Assembly (NCBI RefSeq): GCF_000439085.1
Contig: NZ_AUUA01000001.1
Span: 434,001 to 498,000 of the forward strand
Source of the DNA: Leminorella grimontii ATCC 33999 = DSM 5078
Lineage (GTDB): Bacteria; Pseudomonadota; Gammaproteobacteria; Enterobacterales; Enterobacteriaceae
Reading direction: 5' to 3'
DNA length: 64,000 nt
Shown: positions 47,044-59,307 of the stretch, piece by piece
Layout: every line of letters begins with the position of its first letter
How positions within the stretch are numbered: the stretch's first letter is position 1
Position numbers and translations under genes: made by a program
Notes under the pieces: generated by a model
What the model was told of the DNA's origin: nothing
Seen by the model: the letters and a program-made list of their open reading frames with translations, nothing else
Databases searched by the model: none

Positions 47044-48060
47044 CTATTTCTTCTGATAGGGACCATCGGCAACGGAATTGCGCTCAACCAGCTCAGGGTG
47101 CAGTTCAATCGAGTGGTAGGTTTCGCGCTTGTTGATTATGCGATCGAGCAGCATGTCCAGCGCCATCTCCGCCAGGTTTTCTTTTGGCTGTTGAATCGTC
47201 GTCAAGGGCGGGTTGTAAAAACGCGTATTGCGAATGTCGTCGTAACCGATGACGGAGATATCGTCGGGAACCCGTAACCCCATTTCGCCAGCGGCGCACA
47301 GCGCACCCATGGCGATGACGTCCCCACCGCAAAATAGCGCCGTTGGGCGCTTTTGGGCTTTTAACAGCTTCATCATACCGTCATACCCTTCCTGCGGCTG
47401 GAAGTCCGCTTCAACAATCCACTCATCGGGGATGTCGATGTTGGCCTCCTTCAGCGCGTGGAGGAAGCCGTTATGTCGCTCCCGGCCGGTAAATTCATTT
47501 AGCTGGCCGGTAATGGTGGCGATATCTCGATGGCCTCGATCTATCAAATAGCGTGCGGCCAGATACCCGCCGTGGAAGCCGTTATCTTCGATATTGTCGG
47601 TAAAGTCGCTGTGTTTACCCCAGTCCATCACCATCATGGGAATATGCTGATAGTCGTTTAGTAGTTCAAGCAGGGGGGGATGATACTCAGAACACATTAC
47701 TAAAAGGCCGTCTACGCGCTTTTGCGCCAGCATGGCCAGATAGGCCTGCTGTTTTTCAAGATCGTTTTGAGTATTGCAAAGGATAAGCGTATAGCCCTTT
47801 TTATAACAGGCCGACTCTACGGCTTGAATGACTTCGGCGAAGTAGGGCGAACCGCTGCTGGTCGCCAACAGCCCCAACGTTTTAGTACTGTTAACCTTCA
47901 GGCTGCGGGCGACGGCGCTGGGCGAATAGCTGAGTTCTTTTATGGCGGCCCAGACGGCAGTTTTAGTATCTTCCGCAACAAAACGGGTTTTATTGATGAC
48001 GTGGGATACCGTCGTCGTTGAAACGCCGGCGCGTTTCGCTACGTCTTTAATGGTTGCCAT
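47044..48060 (-). CDS. purR: Purine repressor PurR
   Basis: A 338-residue LacI-family repressor. The headpiece [30 protein letters not shown] is almost identical to E. coli PurR, including the hinge helix [11 protein letters not shown]. The effector domain binds hypoxanthine or guanine ([27 protein letters not shown]). The C-terminus [10 protein letters not shown] is typical. A PurR box lies 59 nt upstream of the start, consistent with autoregulation as in E. coli. Confidence 0.93.
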   Translation of the reverse strand: MATIKDVAKRAGVSTTTVSHVINKTRFVAEDTKTAVWAAIKELSYSPSAVARSLKVNSTKTLGLLATSSGSPYFAEVIQAVESACYKKGYTLILCNTQNDLEKQQAYLAMLAQKRVDGLLVMCSEYHPPLLELLNDYQHIPMMVMDWGKHSDFTDNIEDNGFHGGYLAARYLIDRGHRDIATITGQLNEFTGRERHNGFLHALKEANIDIPDEWIVEADFQPQEGYDGMMKLLKAQKRPTALFCGGDVIAMGALCAAGEMGLRVPDDISVIGYDDIRNTRFYNPPLTTIQQPKENLAEMALDMLLDRIINKRETYHSIELHPELVERNSVADGPYQKK

Positions 48061-48118
48061 AAAAGCGGGTTCTCCTGTGCCTATACCGTTCGTTGCTCAG
48101 ATGACAGTGTAAGCGGGT

Positions 48119-48134
48119 AAGTTAACGTTTGCCT
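48119..48134. promoter_or_regulatory. PurR operator upstream of purR
   Basis: Read on the minus strand, AGGCAAACGTTAACTT fits the PurR consensus ANGCAANCGNTTNCNT at 9 of 10 fixed positions. It lies in the purR leader/promoter region, where E. coli also has autoregulatory operators. The remainder of the 310-nt gap to ynhF is promoter-type sequence. Confidence 0.7.
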
Positions 48135-48370
48135 TTTCAATTACACATTAAAAGCAAAACGGTGTAGAATTTGTATCATACGCACTGGCGCTAACTTACG
48201 TTATCGTTATCAGTGATGCTTGGCGATGAATTTTGGCGCATTTAATTCAAAAGTAAAAGGGCTGTAGCGGAAAGAACGCAACGTTTTTTGCGGTTTTCGC
48301 ACCTTTAGCCGAAATAGGGCTGATAAACTCACGTTAACATTACCCCCAATTAGTAAAAAAGGAGTTCAAG

Positions 48371-48460
48371 ATGTCTGCTGAATTAAAGTGGTCTTTAAGC
48401 ACGGTCGTTTTTGCTTTGTTCGTTATCGTGACTTACAGCCTGATTGCCGTTACGCACTAA
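48371..48460 (+). CDS. ynhF: YnhF family small membrane protein
   Basis: A 29-residue single-span membrane protein beginning MSAELKWSLSTVVFALFVIV and ending SLIAVTH. It aligns along its length with E. coli YnhF (same length, MS-LK-SL start, A-H end), which is also beside purR. AAGGAG is 7 nt before the ATG. Function unknown. Confidence 0.85.
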   Translation: MSAELKWSLSTVVFALFVIVTYSLIAVTH

Positions 48461-48470
48461 TCGTTTTTAA

Positions 48471-48504
48471 ATACCCGACAGCGCCGATGTCGGGTATTGT
48501 TTTT
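48471..48504 (+). terminator. ynhF terminator
   Basis: ATACCCGACA / TGTCGGGTAT stem and TGTTTTT tail. Confidence 0.85.
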
Positions 48505-48638
48505 AATGACGTCAAAGCGCAGCGATGGAACGTCGCGTTTTCAGGTTAGCGGTTTGTCGGTGAGTGAGAATGTTCCCTTGTGGAACATATTTTTTTGAAA
48601 TCAATAGAGTAAAATCGGTGTTTCAACATGGAGGCAGA

Positions 48639-49184
48639 ATGACTCACCATAAGGCTAGAGCGTTGGCTTTAGTGAAGCGGATCGTCGGGATTGTTATTTT
48701 TATACCTGCGCTGATTTCGACGGTGATATCCGTACTTAAGTACCTGGTAGCGCCTAAAAGCCAGATGCAGGAAATGACGGCGACTATCATGGATTTCTTG
48801 CAGGTGATGTTCAACATCGTGCGCCAATATACTTCTTTTCTTGAGTACTTTTGGACTAACTCGCCGGTGCCGAATATTCAAAACTGGACTGCATCCAACA
48901 CCGTTTGGTTTATCGTTATCTTTTTGCTGATTTTCGTTGGGCTAGCGCTCTCTGCCTCCGGCGCAAGGTTAGCCAAGCGAGTTTATAACGTGCAGGAAGG
49001 CGTAACGGAGCGAGCGATCCTTGAAGCGATGAACGGTGAACAGGCCCGTTCGAAGCAGGAGCTGCAGAAGCTGATTTCGATTCCAAACACCTCCATTTTT
49101 GCGCAGATAACCGAGCTTTACGTGGCGCCGGTGCTGTGGGGCGCATTCATCTATGTGATTTTACGGCTCATCAATATGCTTTAG
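48639..49184 (+). CDS. yniB: YniB family inner-membrane protein
   Basis: A 181-residue membrane protein with hydrophobic segments near residues 13-35, 83-108 and 160-180, matching E. coli YniB (IVIFIPALISTVISVLKYL). GGAGG lies just before the ATG at 48639; an upstream in-frame ATG at 48564 gives an unlikely N-terminal extension. Function unknown. It precedes yniA as in E. coli, but with its own terminator. Confidence 0.85.
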   Translation: MTHHKARALALVKRIVGIVIFIPALISTVISVLKYLVAPKSQMQEMTATIMDFLQVMFNIVRQYTSFLEYFWTNSPVPNIQNWTASNTVWFIVIFLLIFVGLALSASGARLAKRVYNVQEGVTERAILEAMNGEQARSKQELQKLISIPNTSIFAQITELYVAPVLWGAFIYVILRLINML

Positions 49185-49209
49185 TTTTTCCGTATTTTAT
49201 ACGCATTGA

Positions 49210-49236
49210 GAACCGACGTTTATCGTCGGTTTCTTA
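49210..49236 (+). terminator. yniB terminator
   Basis: AACCGACG / CGTCGGTT stem with a short loop and TTCTTATT tail. Confidence 0.75.
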
Positions 49237-49357
49237 TTATCTGGCGATATGCCGCGCAGGCCGCATGTTTAGCGCAAAGCTGTGCTTTAGATCGACGTTT
49301 CGCTATAGTCAAAAGGTTAACCTGAAACCGTCTTGATAATAACCTTGAGGTGATGTC

Positions 49358-50230
49358 ATGTGGCAATCCGTCGGTCGTTTATTGAGTGAGTATCTGGGCG
49401 AGACTTATACAATTATCGAAAAGGAGGAGTTGCCGGGAGGGGATATCCACCACGCACGCAGGGTCAGTAACGGCGTAACTGAGGTTTTTGTTAAGTACGA
49501 TACGCGCGATATTTTGCCTATTTTCACCGCCGAATCAGACCAGCTGGCGGCCTTGGCGAAGAGCGGAACGGTCCGCGTACCGAAAGTTTACGGCGTGGGT
49601 TACGACAGGGACTATAGCTTTCTTCTTTTGGAATACCTGCCGCTTAAGCCGCTGGATGCCCACTATGCATACTGCCTGGGCCAGCAGCTGGCCAGGCTGC
49701 ACCAGTGGAGCGAACAGCCCCAGTTCGGCTTTGATTTTGACAGCGATTTGGCGACCACCCCTCAGCCTAACCGCTGGCAGCGCCACTGGAACGCGTTCTT
49801 TGCCGAACAGCGCATTGGCTGGCAGCTTCAACTGGCGAATGAGAAAGGGTATAACTTCGGCGATATAGACAAGATTATCGCTATCGTTAGCCAGCGCCTG
49901 AAAGGGCATCATCCTCAGCCTTCACTGCTGCATGGCGATCTCTGGCCGGCCAACTGTGGCGTGAGCGCTGCCGGTTCGGTTATTTTCGATCCAGCCTGCT
50001 ACTGGGGGGATAGAGAATGCGATCTTGCCATGCTGCCTCTCTACCCTGAACTTCCTCCCCAAATCTATGACGGCTATCAGAGCGTTTGGCCGCTGCCGAC
50101 CGACTTTGTCGACAGGCAGCCGCTGTATCAACTTTACTACCTGCTTAACCGCGCCAACCTGTTTGGTAAGGAGAACGTTGACGAGGCTGAGCGTGCCGTT
50201 GAAGCGCTGTTTGGCGACGAGAGATTCTAA
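49358..50230 (+). CDS. yniA: YniA, fructosamine-kinase family protein
   Basis: A 290-residue protein-kinase-fold enzyme of the fructosamine-3-kinase/ketosamine kinase family, proposed to phosphorylate glycated amines so that they break down. The N-lobe contains GGDIHHARRV and VFVKYDT (ATP-binding Lys); the catalytic loop is LLHGDLWPANCG and the metal-binding motif is IFDPACYWGDRECDLA. TTGAGGTGATGTC precedes the ATG. Confidence 0.92.
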   Translation: MWQSVGRLLSEYLGETYTIIEKEELPGGDIHHARRVSNGVTEVFVKYDTRDILPIFTAESDQLAALAKSGTVRVPKVYGVGYDRDYSFLLLEYLPLKPLDAHYAYCLGQQLARLHQWSEQPQFGFDFDSDLATTPQPNRWQRHWNAFFAEQRIGWQLQLANEKGYNFGDIDKIIAIVSQRLKGHHPQPSLLHGDLWPANCGVSAAGSVIFDPACYWGDRECDLAMLPLYPELPPQIYDGYQSVWPLPTDFVDRQPLYQLYYLLNRANLFGKENVDEAERAVEALFGDERF

Positions 50231-50254
50231 TTGAGCCACCGTTGTCTGTGTTGG

Positions 50255-50292
50255 ACGGCGCGGCCTTCTGCTGCGCCGTTTTCGTTTTCTTT
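50255..50292 (+). terminator. yniA terminator
   Basis: ACGGCGC / GCGCCGT stem followed by TTTCGTTTTC. Confidence 0.75.
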
Positions 50293-50458
50293 TTTGTCTG
50301 ACGCAGAGTAAGAAATAAATAAATGAGCGCTTGTATTTCTTAGTATTGGTTTAAATATTAAATAAATGACTAATGTTATTTATTATCCATTCGTGTAGCT
50401 TGGCTCCCGCTTAATTAAGTAACTATTTGATTGTTTAAATAATTATGGGAGATCTTCA

Positions 50459-50677
50459 ATGAGAGAATTAACGCTAACCGAAATGGAAGCTGTGGACGGT
50501 GGTTTTGGGCTACTTGCCGTTGCGGGGGGAATTGGACTGGCCGTTTCTATACCGACAATTGTGCTAGGGGCGATCGCGGGAGTACCTACTTTAGGCCTGG
50601 GTTTTGTGGTTATGGCTGCGGGTATCGTGGGTACATCTCTATCTGGGGCTGCAATAATTACAAGCATGGTTATATAA
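50459..50677 (+). CDS. Second double-glycine-leader peptide, microcin-like precursor
   Basis: A 72-residue precursor with leader MRELTLTEMEAVDGG (residues 1-15), identical in pattern to the peptide at 30747 (MREL..., EMEAV, GG). The 57-residue core has no Cys or charged residue that I can see and is almost wholly hydrophobic with Gly spacings of the GxxxG kind (FGLLAVAGGIGLAVS, AAGIVGTSLSGAA), so it probably inserts into membranes, like class II bacteriocins. GGGAGA lies about 8 nt before the ATG. The upstream 200 nt are AT-rich. No exporter or immunity gene is adjacent. Leader assignment is strong; activity is inferred. Confidence 0.75.
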   Translation: MRELTLTEMEAVDGGFGLLAVAGGIGLAVSIPTIVLGAIAGVPTLGLGFVVMAAGIVGTSLSGAAIITSMVI

Positions 50678-50690
50678 AGCGGCTAATTTC

Positions 50691-50718
50691 TATGGAGAGC
50701 GAAAATGCGCTCTCCATA
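50691..50718. terminator. Hairpin after second microcin-like gene
   Basis: Perfect 11-bp stem TATGGAGAGCG / CGCTCTCCATA with a 6-nt A-rich loop but no T-run on the plus strand; it may stabilise the 3' end rather than terminate alone. Confidence 0.5.
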
Positions 50719-50852
50719 TGGCTTCATCTGGTTTAGTTATTCTTATATTGATCTACCTCATCCAGCCCTCGTTGCAGCCGCAGCCGCCATATTAACGCCC
50801 TGAACTTAATGCAAAGTCATTGCTTTTGGTTTAACATAGCCGATCGGAAGAT

Positions 50853-50880
50853 GCGCTAAGGTTCGATTAGCGCTTTTTTT
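50853..50880 (+). terminator. Intrinsic terminator upstream of thrS
   Basis: GCGCTAA / TTAGCGC stem and a run of seven Ts, 130 nt before thrS. No gene ends directly before it: it either closes the microcin-like transcript or an unrecognised small RNA, or attenuates thrS. The flanking 50719-51011 region otherwise shows only the thrS leader; a small inverted repeat ACACG/CGTGT precedes the thrS ribosome binding site. Confidence 0.7.
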
Positions 50881-51011
50881 CATTCGGATATCAGGCCGTG
50901 CGCCAATTTGATAATGTTGATCAGATGGCATCGCGGCCTCTTGTATTTTAATTGAACATATCGTTTACACGTGATCTGTCGTGTGGGTCACCACTGTAAT
51001 AAGGAACTATC

Positions 51012-52940
51012 ATGCCAGTAATTACTCTTCCTGACGGAAGTCAACGTCAGTACGACCATGCCGTATCCGTAATGGATGTTGCGCGCGATATCGGCCCAGG
51101 CTTAGCCAAGGCCTGCATCGCCGGTCGTATCAACGGTGAACGAGTCGACGCCTGCGATTTGATTGAGAGCGACGCTAGGCTTGAAATCATCACGGCGAAA
51201 GATGATGACGGTCTGGAAATTATCCGCCATTCATGCGCGCACCTGCTGGGCCATGCAATCAAGCAGCTGTGGCCGGATACCAAGATGGCGATTGGCCCGA
51301 CTATCGATAACGGCTTTTATTACGACGTTGATATCGACAGAACGCTAAATCAGGAAGATCTGGATCTGCTTGAGCAGCGCATGATGGAACTGGTCAAGAA
51401 AGACTACGACGTTATCAAGAAAAAGGTGAGCTGGCAGGAGGCATACGACACTTTCGCCGCCCGCGGGGAAATCTATAAGCAGCGCATTCTGGATGAAAAC
51501 ATTAGCCGCGATGCGTTTCCTGCGCTTTACCACCATGAAGAATATGTCGACATGTGCCGTGGGCCGCACGTGCCGAATATGCGCTTTTGCCATAATTTCA
51601 AGCTGCAGAAAGTTTCCGGCGCCTACTGGCGCGGCGACAGCAACAACAAGATGCTGCAGCGCATTTACGGCACCGCTTGGGCTGACAAAAAGCAGCTAAG
51701 TGCCTATTTACAGCGTCTGGAAGAGGCCGCCAAGCGCGATCACCGCAAAATCGGTAAACAGCTTGACCTTTACCATATGCAGGAAGAAGCACCGGGTATG
51801 GTATTCTGGCACAACGACGGATGGACTATCTTCCGCGAGCTTGAAGCCTTCGTGCGTATGAAGCTTAAAGAATATGACTATCAGGAAGTGAAAGGGCCTT
51901 TTATGATGGACCGCGTGCTGTGGGAAAAAACCGGGCACTGGGAAAACTATAAAGAAGCCATGTTCACCACGTCGTCAGAAAATCGCGAATACTGCATTAA
52001 GCCGATGAACTGCCCTGGTCACGTGCAAATTTTTAATCAGGGGCTAAAATCCTATCGCGACCTGCCGCTGAGAATGGCGGAATTTGGCAGCTGTCACCGC
52101 AACGAGCCTTCGGGCGCGCTGCACGGCCTGATGCGCGTTCGCGGCTTTACGCAGGACGATGCCCATATCTTCTGTACGGAAGAGCAGGTGCGTCAGGAAG
52201 TCACCAGCTGCATTAAGATGGTGTACGATCTTTACAGCACCTTCGGCTTTGACAATATTAGCGTGAAGCTGTCTACTCGCCCTGAAAAGCGCATTGGTTC
52301 CGACGAAATGTGGGACCGTGCGGAGCACGATCTGGCAGAAGCGCTGACGGCGAACGGCCTTGAGTTTGAATATCAGCCGGGCGAAGGAGCGTTTTACGGT
52401 CCGAAAATTGAATTTACGCTGCACGATAGCCTCGATCGCGCTTGGCAGTGTGGTACCGTGCAGTTAGACTTCTCGCTGCCGGGCCGCCTGAGCGCCTCTT
52501 TCGTTGGCGAAGACAACGAGCGTCACGTACCGGTGATGATTCACCGTGCGATTCTTGGCTCGCTGGAGCGCTTTATCGGTATACTGACCGAAGAGTGCGC
52601 CGGTTTCTTCCCAACCTGGCTGGCTCCGCAGCAGGTCGTGGTGATGAATATCACCGACGATCAGGCCGATTATGTCAGCGATTTAGCAAAAAAATTGCAG
52701 GCAGCGGGTATTCGTGCGAAAGCGGACTTGAGAAATGAGAAAATAGGCTTTAAAATCCGCGAGCACACTCTAAGGCGCGTCCCTTACATGTTAGTTTGCG
52801 GCGATAAAGAGGTGGAGGCCGGCAAAGTTGCCGTTCGCACCCGCCGCGGCAAGGATTTGGGTAGCCTTGACGTTGATTACGTTATTGAAAAACTGCAACA
52901 AGAAATTCGCAGTCGTAGTCTTAACCAACTGGAGGAATAA
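51012..52940 (+). CDS. thrS: Threonyl-tRNA synthetase
   Basis: A 642-residue class II synthetase. N-terminal TGS domain (1-62), editing domain with [16 protein letters not shown] and the zinc-like site around MCRGPHVP, catalytic core with MNCPGHV, the motif 2 region [24 protein letters not shown] and motif 3 [13 protein letters not shown], then the anticodon-binding domain (about 535-642). Length equals E. coli ThrS. In E. coli the enzyme represses its own mRNA by binding a tRNA-like leader. It is first of the thrS-infC-rpmI-rplT cluster. Confidence 0.97.
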   Translation: MPVITLPDGSQRQYDHAVSVMDVARDIGPGLAKACIAGRINGERVDACDLIESDARLEIITAKDDDGLEIIRHSCAHLLGHAIKQLWPDTKMAIGPTIDNGFYYDVDIDRTLNQEDLDLLEQRMMELVKKDYDVIKKKVSWQEAYDTFAARGEIYKQRILDENISRDAFPALYHHEEYVDMCRGPHVPNMRFCHNFKLQKVSGAYWRGDSNNKMLQRIYGTAWADKKQLSAYLQRLEEAAKRDHRKIGKQLDLYHMQEEAPGMVFWHNDGWTIFRELEAFVRMKLKEYDYQEVKGPFMMDRVLWEKTGHWENYKEAMFTTSSENREYCIKPMNCPGHVQIFNQGLKSYRDLPLRMAEFGSCHRNEPSGALHGLMRVRGFTQDDAHIFCTEEQVRQEVTSCIKMVYDLYSTFGFDNISVKLSTRPEKRIGSDEMWDRAEHDLAEALTANGLEFEYQPGEGAFYGPKIEFTLHDSLDRAWQCGTVQLDFSLPGRLSASFVGEDNERHVPVMIHRAILGSLERFIGILTEECAGFFPTWLAPQQVVVMNITDDQADYVSDLAKKLQAAGIRAKADLRNEKIGFKIREHTLRRVPYMLVCGDKEVEAGKVAVRTRRGKDLGSLDVDYVIEKLQQEIRSRSLNQLEE

Positions 52941-53486
<546 letters not shown>

Positions 53487-53503
53487 GGCTTGCAAGTAAT
53501 AAC

Positions 53504-53534
53504 GTCCGGGCGTTCCGAACGCCCGGATTTTATT
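53504..53534 (+). terminator. infC-rpmI intercistronic hairpin
   Basis: Perfect 11-bp stem (TCCGGGCGTTC / GAACGCCCGGA, 1-nt loop) followed by TTTTATT. It could be a partial terminator or part of the region through which L20 represses rpmI-rplT translation in E. coli. Confidence 0.6.
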
Positions 53535-53577
53535 CGCCCAACTGGTTCGTTTTATTAACAATGCGAAGTGGATATAA

Positions 53578-53778
<201 letters not shown>

Positions 53779-53798
53779 CTTTTTAATTCAGAATTTAA

Positions 53799-54173
<375 letters not shown>

Positions 54174-54309
54174 GCCGGATGAAAGAGGGGGCGTAGCTCC
54201 CTCTTTTACTTTTTATTTCATTTAAATACGTGAAATCCATATTGATTCATAGTATTGTACAGTTTTCCACCAACGTTTAAGCGTCAAAAAATTATAAGGT
54301 AACGCAAGT

Positions 54310-54354
54310 ATGAATCCTGCTATTTTCCGTTTCTTCTTTTACTTTAGCGCCTGA
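54310..54354 (+). CDS. pheM: phe operon leader peptide PheM
   Basis: A 14-residue leader, MNPAIFRFFFYFSA, nearly identical to E. coli PheM. Five of its residues are Phe, so ribosome stalling at low Phe-tRNA would favour the antiterminator and allow pheST transcription. AAGGTAACGCAAGT precedes the ATG. Confidence 0.93.
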   Translation: MNPAIFRFFFYFSA

Positions 54355-54400
54355 CATCAGGAGGCTTTGCGCGTAAGAGAAGAAACGAAAACTAGCGCCG

Positions 54401-54427
54401 AAAGCCTCCGTCTGGAGGCTTTTTTGT
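54401..54427 (+). terminator. pheST attenuator
   Basis: AAAGCCTCC / GGAGGCTTT stem with TTTTTG tail, 47 nt after pheM. The competing word CAGGAGGCTTTG just after the leader peptide stop can pair with the stem's left arm as an antiterminator. Confidence 0.9.
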
Positions 54428-54440
54428 TATGCGTAGTTAA

Positions 54441-55505
<1,065 letters not shown>

Positions 55506-55521
55506 TAGCGGGAGCCAAAAC

Positions 55522-57909
55522 ATGAAATTCAGTGAGTCCTGGTTGCGTGAATGGGTCAACCCCGCGCTCAGTCGTGAAGAACTGTCAGAACAAATTACTA
55601 TGGCCGGCCTGGAAGTCGACGGCATCGAGCCGGTTGCCGGCGAGTTCACCGGCGTCGTCGTGGGCCGGGTGGTTGAATGCGCTCAGCATCCTAATGCCGA
55701 CAAGCTGCGCGTAACGAAAGTGGATGTGGGCCGCGGTGAGCTGTTGGACATCGTATGCGGCGCTCCAAACTGCCGTAAAGGCCTGACCGTCGCCTGCGCC
55801 ACCGTGGGCGCGGTACTGCCCGGCGATTTTAAAATCAAGGCGGCCAAGCTGCGCGGAGAGCCTTCCGAAGGCATGCTTTGTTCATTTTCCGAACTTGGCA
55901 TCAGCGACGATCACAGCGGCATTATCGAGCTGCCGGAAGACGCGCCGCTGGGGCAGGACGTTCGTGAATACCTGAAGCTTGACGACGCGACGATTGAAAT
56001 CAGCGTTACGCCAAACCGCGCCGACTGCCTGGGGATTATTGGCGTCGCTCGCGACGTGGCGGTAATCAACCGCCTGCCGCTAAATGAACCCGATACGTCT
56101 GCCGTTGCGGCGACGGTATCCGATACGCTTCCGATTCACATAGAGGCGACGGACGCCTGTCCGCGTTATCTTGGTCGCGTAGTGAAGGGCATCAACGTTA
56201 AGGCCGCTACGCCGCTGTGGATGAAAGAAAAGCTTCGCCGCTGCGGAATTCGCTCCATCGACCCGGTCGTTGACGTAACTAACTACGTGCTGCTGGAGCT
56301 CGGGCAGCCGATGCACGCATTCGACCTTAGCCGCATTGAGGGCGGAATCAACGTGCGCATGGCAACGCCGGGCGAAGAGCTTGTGCTGCTGGACGGCAAC
56401 AAGGTAACGCTGAGCGATGACATTCTCGTTATTGCCGACCATCAGAAGCCGCTGGCGATGGGCGGTATTTTCGGTGGTGAACACTCAGGCGTAAATGAAG
56501 AAACGCAGGACGTCCTGCTGGAAAGCGCCTTCTTTAACCCGCTATCAATAGCGGGCCGCGCTCGCCGTTTCGGCCTGCATACGGACGCGTCTCACCGCTA
56601 TGAGCGCGGCGTTGATTCGGCTATGCAAGAGCGCGCAATGGAGCGAGCAACCAAGCTGCTGGTAGAGATCTGCGGCGGTCAGCCGGGGCCGGTTATCAGC
56701 GCCGTAGCTCAAGACAAGCTGCCTAAGCCTGCGACTATCGTCCTGCGTCGCCACAAGCTCGATTCACTGATTGGACATCACGTTGATGATGAGCAGGTGA
56801 CGGATATTCTGACTCGCCTGGGCTGCCACGTCGTTCATCAAGGCGACAGCTGGACTGCGGTCGCGCCGAGCTGGCGTTTTGATATGGCCATCGAAGAAGA
56901 CCTGATCGAAGAGGTCGCTCGCGTTTATGGCTATAACAGTATCCCTAACGTGCCGCTACGTGCCGATCTGGTGATGGCGGAACACTGTGAAGCGGAGCTT
57001 TCTTTACGGCGCGTGAAAGAAATGCTGGTCGATCGCGGCTATCAGGAAGCCATTACCTATAGCTTTGTCGACCCTAAGATTCAGCGTTTGCTGCACCCGG
57101 AACAGGATGCCCTCATTCTACCAAGCCCGATTTCGGTTGAAATGTCCGCTATGCGTCTCTCTCTCTGGAGTGGGTTGCTGGGGGCCGTGGTTTACAACCA
57201 GAACCGTCAACAGAGCCGCGTTCGCCTGTTTGAGAGCGGTTTACGCTTTGTGCCTGATGAGTCAGCGGAATTTGGCGTTCGTCAGGAGCCGATGCTGGCC
57301 GGCGTTATTACGGGTTCTCGCTACGATGAACACTGGAACCTTGCGCGGGACGCGGTTGACTTCTATGATTTAAAAGGCGATCTTGAGGCTGTACTGGCGC
57401 TTACCGGTAAACTGTCCGAGATTGAGTTCAGAGCGGAAAGCAATCCGGCATTGCATCCAGGACAAAGCGCAGCGATTTATCTCGATGGCAAACACATTGG
57501 ATACATCGGCGTTGTGCATCCTGAACTGGAAAAAAAGCTCTCTTTGAACGGTCGTACCGTGGTGTTTGAAGTGTTGTGGGATCGGCTTGCAAACCGCCGT
57601 GTGCCGCAGGCTCGCGAGGTTTCACGCTTCCCGGCGAACCGTCGTGATATCGCCATTGTTGTCGCTGAAAACGTACCTGCTGCCAATGTATTAGATTTGT
57701 GTAAAAAAGTTGGCGTAAATCAGGTGGTTGGCGTAAACTTATTTGACGTATATCGCGGCAAGGGAGTTGCAGAGGGCTACAAGAGCCTCGCAATCAGCCT
57801 GACGCTGCAAGATACCGCACGTACTCTAGAAGAAGAGGAAATCGCCGCTACCGTTAATCAATGCGTAGAGGCATTAAAACAGCGATTCCAAGCATCCTTG
57901 AGAGATTGA
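55522..57909 (+). CDS. pheT: Phenylalanyl-tRNA synthetase beta subunit
   Basis: A 795-residue subunit with tRNA-binding OB domain (about 40-150: [21 protein letters not shown]), B3/B4 editing domain, B5 domain, class II-like core and a C-terminal ferredoxin-fold anticodon-binding domain (from about [15 protein letters not shown]). Length equals E. coli PheT. ihfA begins 4 nt after its stop and is partly transcribed from here. Confidence 0.97.
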   Translation: MKFSESWLREWVNPALSREELSEQITMAGLEVDGIEPVAGEFTGVVVGRVVECAQHPNADKLRVTKVDVGRGELLDIVCGAPNCRKGLTVACATVGAVLPGDFKIKAAKLRGEPSEGMLCSFSELGISDDHSGIIELPEDAPLGQDVREYLKLDDATIEISVTPNRADCLGIIGVARDVAVINRLPLNEPDTSAVAATVSDTLPIHIEATDACPRYLGRVVKGINVKAATPLWMKEKLRRCGIRSIDPVVDVTNYVLLELGQPMHAFDLSRIEGGINVRMATPGEELVLLDGNKVTLSDDILVIADHQKPLAMGGIFGGEHSGVNEETQDVLLESAFFNPLSIAGRARRFGLHTDASHRYERGVDSAMQERAMERATKLLVEICGGQPGPVISAVAQDKLPKPATIVLRRHKLDSLIGHHVDDEQVTDILTRLGCHVVHQGDSWTAVAPSWRFDMAIEEDLIEEVARVYGYNSIPNVPLRADLVMAEHCEAELSLRRVKEMLVDRGYQEAITYSFVDPKIQRLLHPEQDALILPSPISVEMSAMRLSLWSGLLGAVVYNQNRQQSRVRLFESGLRFVPDESAEFGVRQEPMLAGVITGSRYDEHWNLARDAVDFYDLKGDLEAVLALTGKLSEIEFRAESNPALHPGQSAAIYLDGKHIGYIGVVHPELEKKLSLNGRTVVFEVLWDRLANRRVPQAREVSRFPANRRDIAIVVAENVPAANVLDLCKKVGVNQVVGVNLFDVYRGKGVAEGYKSLAISLTLQDTARTLEEEEIAATVNQCVEALKQRFQASLRD

Positions 57910-57913
57910 ACCT

Positions 57914-58210
57914 ATGGCGCTTACTAAAGCAGAAATGTCTGAACACTTATGCGAAAAGCTTAATCTGAGCAAACGCGATGCCAAAGATCTCGTCGAACTT
58001 TTCTTTGAAGAGGTTCGAAGGGCTTTGGAAAATGGTGAACAAGTCAAACTTTCCGGGTTCGGTAATTTTGATCTGCGTGATAAGAGTCAACGCCCTGGGC
58101 GTAATCCCAAAACGGGCGAGGATATTCCAATCACCGCACGCCGGGTTGTAACTTTCCGTCCGGGACAGAAATTAAAGAGCCGGGTTGAGAACGCGACACC
58201 AAAAGAATAA
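57914..58210 (+). CDS. ihfA: Integration host factor alpha subunit
   Basis: A 98-residue DNA-bending protein of the HU/IHF family. [20 protein letters not shown] and the DNA-intercalating arm [26 protein letters not shown] are as in E. coli IhfA. It works with IhfB. Closely follows pheT. Confidence 0.97.
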   Translation: MALTKAEMSEHLCEKLNLSKRDAKDLVELFFEEVRRALENGEQVKLSGFGNFDLRDKSQRPGRNPKTGEDIPITARRVVTFRPGQKLKSRVENATPKE

Positions 58211-58223
58211 AGATAACCAAGCC

Positions 58224-58255
58224 AAAAAGGCCGCTTTTATGCGGCCTTTTTCTTT
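58224..58255 (+). terminator. ihfA terminator
   Basis: AAAAAGGCCGC / GCGGCCTTTTT stem followed by TCTTT. Confidence 0.9.
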
Positions 58256-58302
58256 AATATAGTTGCTCTTCTCGTTAACTAAATTTGGAATCGATAGGGA
58301 CG

Positions 58303-59307
58303 ATGAATTCGCACTTTTCCACGCTACGACAGCGGCAGCGCTATCAGGACAAGAAGACGTTCCTGCTGCTGCTGTTGCTGCTGTCTATTGTTGCGATCGT
58401 CAGCCTGTCGGTAGGGGACGTTTGGTTGCCGCCAAGCCGCTGGTTTAATGACCCGCAGGCGGATCTGTTCGTTTGGCAACTGCGGCTGCCGCGAACGCTG
58501 GCGGTGATGATGGTCGGCGCCGGGCTTGCTATGTCCGGCGCGGTCATGCAGTCCCTGTTTGACAATCCGCTTTCTGAGCCTGGGCTTTTGGGCGTTGCTA
58601 ACGGCGCCGGCGTGGCCCTGGTGCTGACGATCCTTATCGGCGGCAGCCTGCTGCCCGTCTGGCTGCTAAGCATTAATGCGATCGTCGGCGCGCTAGCGCT
58701 AACGCTGGTCCTGTTGCTGCTTGCGCGAAAACGCTTTCTTTCCGGCTCAAGATTACTGTTGATAGGCTTCGCGTTGGGCATAGCCTGTAGTGCGGTAATG
58801 ACCTGGGCAGTCTATTTTAGTACCAGCATGGACCTGCGCCAGCTGCTGTATTGGTTGATGGGCAGCTTTAGCGGCGTCGGCTGGCAGCAGCGTTGGCTGT
58901 TATTGGCGCTGTTGCCCATTCTGTTGATTCTGGCGGCACAGGGAAGCCGACTTAACCTGCTCTCATTAGGGGAAACGCAGGCCCGTCAGCTGGGCGCGCC
59001 GCTGGCGCTTTGGCGCAACGGCTTTGTGCTGGCGATCGCCTGGACAGTGGGCGTAAGCGTCGCGCTGTCGGGCATCATTGGCTTTATCGGGCTGATTATT
59101 CCCCATATGCTTCGCCTGATTGGGATTACCGATCATCGATTCCTGCTGCCGGGCTGTGCGGTTTCCGGCGCCGCACTGCTGCTGGCGGCGGATTTAATTT
59201 CCCGCATCGCCTTACCGTCAGCGGAACTGCCCATTGGCGTGATTACTTCAACCATCGGCGCGCCGCTGTTTATCTGGATGTTGATACGCCATGCTAACGC
59301 TGACTAA
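58303..59307 (+). CDS. btuC: Vitamin B12 ABC transporter permease BtuC
   Basis: A 334-residue FecCD-type permease with about ten transmembrane segments. Diagnostic stretches are [36 protein letters not shown] and the coupling region [20 protein letters not shown] that docks onto BtuD. ATG at 58303 is chosen over an upstream TTG. Unlike E. coli, btuE is absent and btuC runs directly into btuD with a 17-nt overlap. No B12 riboswitch was recognised upstream. Confidence 0.94.
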   Translation: MNSHFSTLRQRQRYQDKKTFLLLLLLLSIVAIVSLSVGDVWLPPSRWFNDPQADLFVWQLRLPRTLAVMMVGAGLAMSGAVMQSLFDNPLSEPGLLGVANGAGVALVLTILIGGSLLPVWLLSINAIVGALALTLVLLLLARKRFLSGSRLLLIGFALGIACSAVMTWAVYFSTSMDLRQLLYWLMGSFSGVGWQQRWLLLALLPILLILAAQGSRLNLLSLGETQARQLGAPLALWRNGFVLAIAWTVGVSVALSGIIGFIGLIIPHMLRLIGITDHRFLLPGCAVSGAALLLAADLISRIALPSAELPIGVITSTIGAPLFIWMLIRHANAD

